This document shows, piece after piece, positions 57,768 through 64,000 of a stretch of 64,000 bases of DNA (positions within the stretch are counted from its first letter, which is position 1; the number at the start of each line of letters is the position of its first letter). The stretch lies in NCBI GenBank assembly GCA_030035585.1, contig CM057481.1, positions 58,103,128-58,167,127 on the forward strand. Reading direction: 5' to 3'. Under the pieces are notes generated by a model that searched no databases, was not told where the DNA came from, and saw only the letters and a list, made by a program, of their open reading frames with translations. The position numbers were made by a program, and so were the translations under genes. Source of the stretch: Dugong dugon (lineage: Eukaryota; Chordata; Mammalia; Sirenia; Dugongidae).

Positions 57768-58333
57768 TGTGATCATTAAGGTTGTGTGTCAACTTGGCTG
57801 GGCCATGATTCTCAGTGGTTTGGCAGTCATGTAGTTTGGCAGTCATATGATCATGTGATCACCTCCATGATGAGTTTTGATATAATGTAATCACCTCCAT
57901 GATGATTTTTGCTGTGAATAGCCAGTCAGTTGAAAAGGAGTTTCCTTGGGGCTATGGCCTGCATTGAATATAAGTGGACTCTTGGCAAGGCTCATGGCTT
58001 TTGCTCACTCTGGATCCTGCAGCTGGCTTCTGTTCATCTGACCTCTAGTTCTTGAGACTTGAGCTAACAGTTTACCTGTCATCTCACCTGCTGATCTTGG
58101 GATTCATCAATCTTTGCATCCTGTGAGCAAGATCCCTGCTGTCTGACCTGCTGATCTTGGGTTCACCAGCTCTTGTGGCTGCGTGTATCAGGAGAGGTCT
58201 CTGTCCTGACCCATGGACTTGGAATGTTCCAGCCTCTACAGTCGTGTGAGCTATTTCCTTGATGTAAATCTGTCTCTCTATATATTTGTACTCTTTACTG
58301 GTTTTGCTGCTCTAGAGAACCCACCCTAACACA
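57768..58333 (+). mobile_element. solo ERVL-type LTR, sense, with target duplication
   Basis: 566 bases from tgtgatcattaaggttgtgt to acccaccctaacaca, bounded by acccctc at 57761-57767 and 58334-58340. It is the sense counterpart of 15241-15803 (563 bases): tgtcaacttggctgggccat, agtcagttgaaaaggagttt, ctgcagctggcttctgttca, gttttgctgctctagagaac. The presumed true duplication is 5 bases, extended by chance. Confidence 0.92.
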
Positions 58334-58340
58334 ACCCCTC

Positions 58341-58750
58341 ATATCAACAAAGAGCATTTTCTCAGATCCTCACTATGAGAATCTGGTAGGCTTCCTAGAG
58401 ATGAAACCCAAGAAAATGGAGGTAGAGGGATAAGACCACAGCTCCCAAGATTTTCTCACTCTCACACGAGTCTACATTCATCCTCCATCAACTCATCAAA
58501 GTTAGCATTTAAGTGTTTCAACCATTTTATTACGGCTCCAGTGTCTTCTGCTTTTGATAAGCAGTTCTTGGCTTTATCTCTCTGGATGCTCTACATCTCC
58601 AGATTTTGGGGTGACAGTTTTCCCTGCAGCTTCAGTTCTCTGATGGGTCCAAAAAAAGATTGATTTTGAGTTTTTCTAGATTTTTCTTCTTGTAAGGATG
58701 GGAATGTTGACTTCTAAGTTTTTTACATGTTGCAGCTGAAACCGAAAGTG
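58341..58750 (-). mobile_element. old L1M, antisense (segment 4, 5' UTR)
   Basis: tcaactcatcaaagttagca-type text, gtgacagttttccctgcagc, gattgattttgagtttttct and taaggatgggaatgttgact match the antisense L1M 5' UTR. The element appears to end near 58750. Confidence 0.7.
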
Positions 58751-60595
58751 ATGGTATAGATTTTAATGATATCCCCTTAACTATTACTGAGTGGGATAAG
58801 TTTCATGACATAAAAGAGATATCCCAGGATCCTCATCTCTTCTGTGGTCTCTGTACAATTTGAAATAAAACACTGGAAGCTGTAACAAAGAACTGTTTCA
58901 TCTATTCTTTTAGGCTCCTGTCAACAGTAAGCTATTCACAAAAAGGATCTTATTAGCTTTCCTTTCCACTATGAAGGTTGTAACCTTGATGTTACATAGA
59001 TGGCTGTTTACCCAGGTCCCCAGCAAACTCATTTTCTGTTCCCTACACAGAAGATTGAGGGACTTATATGATGTTCTGAGACTCTCTTGTTGTTTAACAA
59101 TATAGTTAGCCCCAAGCAGTGTTCTCTTTCCCTCCAATTGGATTCTAAAGAAACCTTATCCTTAACTCCAACCGTGACAGACGTCTAATTCAAAACTGTT
59201 CTGGATTTTCCTTGTGTTCAGCAGCTGTTTCTATGGAACAGAAATATATTTTTGGCCTGTGTCTCATTAGCTTGTTCTTCACATAGTCAAGACTTACAAG
59301 GTCATTACCACAGAAGGTGGAATCATAGGCAGTAACCCCATCAATAAAAGCAGTCTCCATGGAACACAGGCATGTGGAGTTCAATGTGTTTATTAGCTGA
59401 GGTAGGGTATTAGTTACTTGCAAAAAGCTGCAGGGATCACACAACAGAGAACAGACATAAAACCCAGACTCTCCACACTCTATATAAAATAGAAGGAAAG
59501 CCATGAGAGAAAAATAGGATCCATCATTTATACCAGACTCTATGTTGTCCAGATGGTTTATGATCATTCATTAGTTCTTCACAGCACACTTGTAAGGAAA
59601 AGGATGGAGTCCATTCAGAGTAGGGGCTGTAGACCCTGAATCAGGCATCCTAGCTTTTCTGCTTCTTTTTTACCCTACCCTGCAAGAATCCCTAGATGGG
59701 CGTAACCCACATATGATGGCGAGCTCGAATTAAGAAAAAAGTAGGAGCATTCTGCTCACAACTCGTATCGGATAATAGGAATTATCTTTCAAAGAAATAA
59801 AAAAAAATACACATCTGACTATGACCTACTAGAACTGAAGAAGTTTTTGTTGAGGCCTCCAATAGTTATGCTTCTGGATTTAGACACTGACATTTCTTTT
59901 CAGAGCCATACTGCTGTTGGGCTGTTTACGGTTGTTCCCAAAGACGTAAACTCTTTCTGTAGACTCAATCAACAAACAAAAATTTATCAAAGTAGGGAAG
60001 TTCCAGTGAGTCAAGAGTTGGACAATTACTTGGTTAATGAAGACATGTAGGACATCAGCTCATTCCTCTGATGTTTTTGCCTGAACCATTTTAGAAAACT
60101 GCTTCAACCCTCCATTTTACTCTACCTGGTAAAATGTCGTTCATATATCTCTGAGTAGGGGGCATGTGCTGTGTGACTGTATCTGAAAGGTGCAAAATAC
60201 ACCCTGTTCTGAAAGCTGTCCATGGAGGTAGCCATTCCAGGGAACTATGCTGCCTGTTTCCAAATTAGGTCAAAGCTGCAGAACCAGGAAATAACAGCTT
60301 CTTGGAAGAGGGCCAGAGGCAGAGCAAATTCTATGAGCACTGGATTGAATCAGGGGCTTTATGAGTAGTTTGGAATTCTTGAGGAGAGCAGAGGCCTGCC
60401 CCTTCTAGGAGTCACCCTCCGTCTCAGTTTGGGCTGTGCCCTGACTCAAAGGCCAACAGCTACTGTTAACTGGGGGCCTTTGAAATTTTCTCTTAACGTA
60501 ACCTTAACTAGCCAACTATGCCTCTGAGCAGGATGCCCAGCTCCAGGAAGGCATATCATTGTTCATTCAGAGTACCAAGTCATTTAATAGTTTTG
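58751..60595. other. unique DNA with an unidentified minus-strand ORF
   Basis: On the minus strand 59190-59567 is open for 125 codons: a hydrophobic stretch (SLMAFLLFYIE), several cysteines (ECGESGFYVCSLLCDPC) and an acidic/basic tail. 58910-59137 is open for a further 75 codons in a different frame. No family is recognised. An envelope-like or secreted-protein relic is possible, but no decisive motif is present. The rest (59600-60595) holds only short ORFs such as 59847-60050. Confidence 0.3.
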
Positions 60596-60604
60596 CTATG
60601 TACT

Positions 60605-60785
60605 TCTTACGTGTGCTCAAGTAGATTATTTACGACCTCTAACCTCAGTTTCCTCCTTTTTTAAATGGGGTAATAGCACTGTCTGTCTTACAGAGTTGTA
60701 AGGTTTAAATGACATGAAGTGGTGTATTTTCTGGCACATACTTAGTGCTCAGTAAATATTAAATGTTATTGTAGTTTCACCATCA
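60605..60785 (+). repeat. MIR SINE fragment, sense
   Basis: cctctaacctcagtttcctc, taaatggggtaatagcactg, tttctggcacatacttagtg and ctcagtaaatattaaatg. Confidence 0.85.
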
Positions 60786-60807
60786 TTGTGAGCATTGTCG
60801 TCATCTT

Positions 60808-60949
60808 CCCGAAAACTCATTGCAGTCGAGTAGATTTCTACTCAGGGCGACCCTGTAGGACAGGCTTTCCAAGAAGTGGCTGGTGGATTTGAACTGCCGA
60901 CCTTTCGGTTAGCAACCTGAACTCTTAACCACTACGTCACCAGGGCTCC
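60808..60949 (-). repeat. AfroSINE, antisense, with target duplication
   Basis: The complement reads ggagccctggtgacgtagtg at its 5' end and carries a clear box B (ggcagttcaaatccaccagc). Flanking gtcgtcatctt (60797-60807) and gttgtcatctt (60950-60960... within the last 11 bases) differ at one position. The 3' end is shortened. Confidence 0.94.
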
Positions 60950-60961
60950 GTTGTCATCTTA

Positions 60962-61440
60962 CTTCTAAGAATTATCTTGAGAAAATATTTAATGTCTTAT
61001 ACTAGTTTGGGTGCACCTAGCTTGTCCTGATCCTAAAAGAAATTGTGAAGTTGGCATTGTGATCACCTTTCCTCCCTCCTTTACTGGGGCTCTCTTATAC
61101 CCTTGGTATGTCTCTTGGGGAGGAGAGCAACTCTAATAAGTGCCCATATCTTATTGTAAGTTACTTTAAAATTCCTCGCAGATATATTTGCATTTGGAAA
61201 GAAAGCTGATTATAAAGGAAAAAAAATTCTCTCTCTCTCTTTCTCTCTCTCTCTCACACACACACACCCCACACTCTAATAGTGAAAGTTCAGATACAAT
61301 TATCAAAGAGAAAGAGGAAAGTACTTTCAGAGTCCCTGAAATCACACCAGGTAGGCACACACAAATGGCATATACCTGTAGGATTAATCCTGCATAGTAT
61401 AACTGCAGGGCGATGGATCTCTTTTACATAGTCTTTCTCA
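60962..61440. repeat. intergenic DNA with (CT)n(CA)n microsatellite
   Basis: A compound microsatellite, ctctctctct then cacacacaca, at 61230-61269. The flanks are unique. Confidence 0.7.
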
Positions 61441-61444
61441 CCAG

Positions 61445-61978
61445 GAGCCCAAGAGAGAGAAAGAAAGAGCTGTAATACTGAAGACAGTGAGAAGCAATGG
61501 CAGAGAAACGGCAGCAGGAAAGACCAGCAGGAGACAGAACAATGGGCTTCTCAGCCCATGGAGTGAGGAAGCTGAGTGCCTTCTGGCAGGAGGCTTGCTA
61601 GTGGAGTAGGGTGCCTCTGGGCCCTTGGTGGAGCTAGGTTTGCCAACCCACAGAGCAAGAGCTGAGCGCTTTTGGGCCAAGGCTTACTGGCAGAGTGGAT
61701 TGCCTTGGGGAACTTATAAGCAGTGCTAAAAGAGCTTTGTAACGTTTGCCCAAGCAGGGCAGCGGGGAAGGGGCTACAGAGAGGAGTGCCTGCAGCATGT
61801 CTGGGAAGAGGCTGTCCTGATGGAAGAACTGTATCCTGAATGTTCCTGAACCTGAATTGTAACCTGTTACTTCCCTAATAAACCCCATAATCGTGAGTAC
61901 TGTCTGTGAGTTCTGTGTGGCCATTGCAATGAATTACCAAACCCAGCGGAGAAGTAGTATCGTGGGAGGGATAGTTGG
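61445..61978 (+). mobile_element. LTR-like block with ERVL-like primer-binding site
   Basis: A GC-richer ~530-base block ends in an LTR-like 3' region: gttacttccctaataaaccc (AATAAA at about 61877), ataatcgtgagtactgtctg, tgtgtggccattgcaatgaa. It is followed by ttggtgtcagaactgg at about 61976-61991, close to the tggtgtcagaag start of the leucine-tRNA primer site used by ERVL elements. No internal gag or pol follows and no second LTR is seen. The 5' edge is uncertain. Confidence 0.5.
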
Positions 61979-62013
61979 TGTCAGAACTGGTAAAGATAAC
62001 TGAGAGAGGTAAA

Positions 62014-62226
62014 ATGTCTGACCTCTGCCTCATAGGAATCAGCCTTGGGCTGTTGATCTTCATTCTCCTTTTCCCTTGTGAAGTTAGAGGAGGTGAGACA
62101 CCACCCCCACACCATTTTTACAATAACATTTGCTGACTGTTGCTCTGTTGCTCATTTCTAGGAGACAGTTTTAAAGTTAAAATTGTGTTGAAGTCCCATG
62201 GGCCCATTAATTTCCATATCCTTGAA
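62014..62226 (+). CDS. short signal-peptide ORF with two-exon appearance
   Basis: ATG at 62014 (context aaaatgt) starts a strongly hydrophobic leader, including ISLGLLIFILLFPCEV, a signal-peptide-like profile. The codons end at a donor-like site (gaggag then gtgaga) at 62092/62093. A 69-base potential intron ends in a pyrimidine-rich acceptor (ttgctctgttgctcatttctag) at 62161. A 65-base second exon (62162-62226) stays open and ends at another donor (cttgaa then gtaagt). The phases are compatible. I do not recognise the protein. It begins about 25 bases after the LTR-like primer site. No third exon was found, so it may be chance or a decayed gene start. Confidence 0.25.
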
Positions 62227-62299
62227 GTAAGTTTAAATAAAACCACATTCCTACTAAAAACGATCTTTATAAACACTATGCCCATTAAAAAATACAAGT

Positions 62300-63735
62300 A
62301 AGAAAAAAAAACTGGCTAAAGACCATACATTAAGCATGAACATCGCTTTGGAATATAGCTCTTTTGTGGAAATTGATCTATGTTTGCATCTATGCATATC
62401 TTTGGCCTTATATAAAGTTTTCAGTGTTAGAACCATTCAAAGCCAACTGCCATGGCAACCTAATTTGAAAAAGCAGAAGTTATAAAAGTAAAGTTATCTC
62501 ACAATTGAGTTAATTTGGATGATGAAAACAACGAGTACACTAGAAGATATATGTACTTTATGGAGGCTTTGAAAATATTGTTCTGATGATTTGAAAAGAA
62601 AAGAATGCTTTGGACGTTGTTCCTAATTGGATAGGCATTCTTTATCCAATTTAGTTCATAGCTAAGAGATTTTAAATTGCTTCTTCAAATTGGGGAAGGT
62701 TTTTGTATTGGAGCTGAGACACATGAATCATCACAAAACCATGTGATTTGGTCCTCTCTGGAAGGAATCAGTTGTGGTTGTTGAAATTTAAAATATATTT
62801 CTGGACTCTTTTCAATGGGAAAATATATAAATTTTTAATTTAAGGCTAAGTATTTTCTGACACAACTTCCCACATATTGGGTTAATATATTGACATTATC
62901 CATGTCAAATCATTTAGTTAACAATTCGTTTGTTTCAATCATTTATTCCTCCAGAAAGTTGAGATCCTTACTAGAATTTGAGAGTTCTGTTGAGTTCTTG
63001 TCCCAGTCCATTGGTCATTTGGGCAGTGAGTGTTGATTGTCAGACGCTAGCTTTGAGTTGTGGTTGTCAATAGGTTGAACTTTTAACTATGTTCATGAGT
63101 AAAATCCCCCCTCTCAGACACTTGGGGAGAAACCCCCTTTGGATGCAGAAAAAGATAGCAAACCCAAACTCTTCCTTAAAGCACAAAAGGAAATCTAGCA
63201 GATTAAACAGAAAAGGATGCAATGCAATATGGCAGAAAACCAGGGCATGGCTCCTCTCATCTGCTGGTCCAGTCTTTCACTGTCCCTCAATTAAATTTGC
63301 CCCATAGGATGCCACAAGACTCAGGATGTCTGTTTATGGAAACAAGGTTGAGGCAAAGGTCTGTTACTTAGTTTGCCTTCAGTTTTTATGGCTTGTCTGC
63401 ACTAAGGAATTTTGAAGTCTGTTGTTTACCAGAATCTTGAGCAGCATCAGAACCATGGAGGAGTCCATTCTCGGCTACAGGCACATGTTGCCTAGTATCA
63501 CAGGTTGGAAAGATTGACAAGTATGCGAGAAAAGTAGGTATGACCATCAGTTCCCTTTTCATCCAGTATGCCCAAACATGTGCACTGAATGGATTTCAGG
63601 CATGCTGAGAAAGTGACATTTAGCCCTTAGTATAGCCCAAAGTAGCCTTTTCCATTTACCCTATGTGCTATATTAAAAATGATAATTTTTGTTACATCCC
63701 ATGACAGCTAGAAGGTTAGGAAGGATTTTCATAGA
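62300..63735. other. unannotated intergenic DNA
   Basis: AT-rich unique DNA without recognised repeats or exons. The frame 63089-63307 (72 codons) has no motif. Confidence 0.5.
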
Positions 63736-63737
63736 TC

Positions 63738-63922
63738 GGTGGTTTTCAACATTTAGCATGTATCAGAATCACCCAGCGTATTTCTTAAAACAGGGATTGC
63801 TGCCCCTCCCCCAAAGTTTCTGATTCAGTAGGTCTGAGGTGGGGCCTGGGAATTTGCATTTCTACCAAATGTCCAAGTGATGCCATTCCTGCTAGTCCAA
63901 CAACACACTTTAAGAACTACTG
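63738..63922 (+). mobile_element. MER5A-like non-autonomous hAT element
   Basis: Terminal inverted repeats cggtggttttcaac and taagaactactg resemble CAGTGGTTCTCAA and its complement. The interior has gtatcagaatcacccagcgt, gtttctgattcagtaggtct and gaggtggggcctgggaattt, the MER5A core. It needs a Charlie-type hAT transposase in trans; long extinct. Confidence 0.9.
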
Positions 63923-64000
63923 CTCTAAATTTTCTTGGAAACAAAAAGATCTAGTAGGATAAGGGAAACAGACAGGAGGATCAAAGAAGCTGAGCCATTT

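Noticed and set aside
1..64000. tRNA genes at AfroSINE and MIR box-B motifs
   Set aside because: Box-B-like ggttcgaatcc motifs are present, but the cloverleaf is absent and all sit inside SINE bodies.
1..64000. A CRISPR array, operon or mobile defence system
   Set aside because: Repeats are dispersed retrotransposons in a mammalian genome. No regularly spaced short repeats or prokaryotic gene organisation occur.

Overview
This window looks like mammalian, almost certainly elephant-lineage (Afrotherian), intergenic or deep-intronic DNA. The organism call rests on repeat content: many copies of the tRNA-derived AfroSINE (5' start like gagccctggtggcacaatgg, box-B-like ggcagttcaaatccacc), an RTE-clade LINE ending in ggcacctaacaacaacaaca, and a young L1 family with its own distinctive 3' UTR. 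These sit on an older placental layer of MIR, L2, L1M, MLT1-like LTRs, ERVL LTRs and a MER5A-like hAT relic. I find no complete host protein-coding gene, tRNA, rRNA or CRISPR. Three or four open stretches look unlike repeats and are listed as weak exon or ORF candidates.

Layout. 1-4.6 kb: L1, sense strand, with most of ORF2 and the 3' UTR. 4.6-5.7 kb: RTE tails and an MLT1-like LTR. 6.8-11.1 kb: a probable class-I-like endogenous retrovirus (LTR, CpG-rich leader, decayed AT-rich interior) cut by an ERVL LTR. 11.1-14.9 kb: mostly unique, with an unidentified ~100-codon ORF and an old L1M tail. 15-24.3 kb: internally deleted RTE copies, a clean solo ERVL LTR, and two RTE insertions in head-to-head inversion around 20 kb. 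24.3-45 kb: unique DNA sprinkled with MIR, L2, AfroSINE, MLT1-like and L1 3' fragments. 45.3-58.75 kb: an old antisense L1M opened several times by later insertions, including an RTE whose 5' end is inverted and a 4.3 kb L1 composite that carries ORF1 but almost no ORF2. 58.75-64 kb: mostly unique, with an LTR-like block, a short spliced-looking signal-peptide ORF and a MER5A-like element.

How the parts relate. The content is a record of retrotransposition, not an operon-like system. L1 encodes RNA-binding ORF1 and endonuclease/reverse-transcriptase ORF2. RTE encodes its own endonuclease and reverse transcriptase. The RTE-tailed, internally deleted copies were probably mobilised in trans, and AfroSINE probably was too. 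All retrotransposon reading frames seen here are broken. Target-site duplications are visible for ten insertions, so nesting order can be read directly. Repeat family names come from remembered consensus features, not a database search, and boundaries are usually good to about 10-20 bases unless a duplication fixes them.
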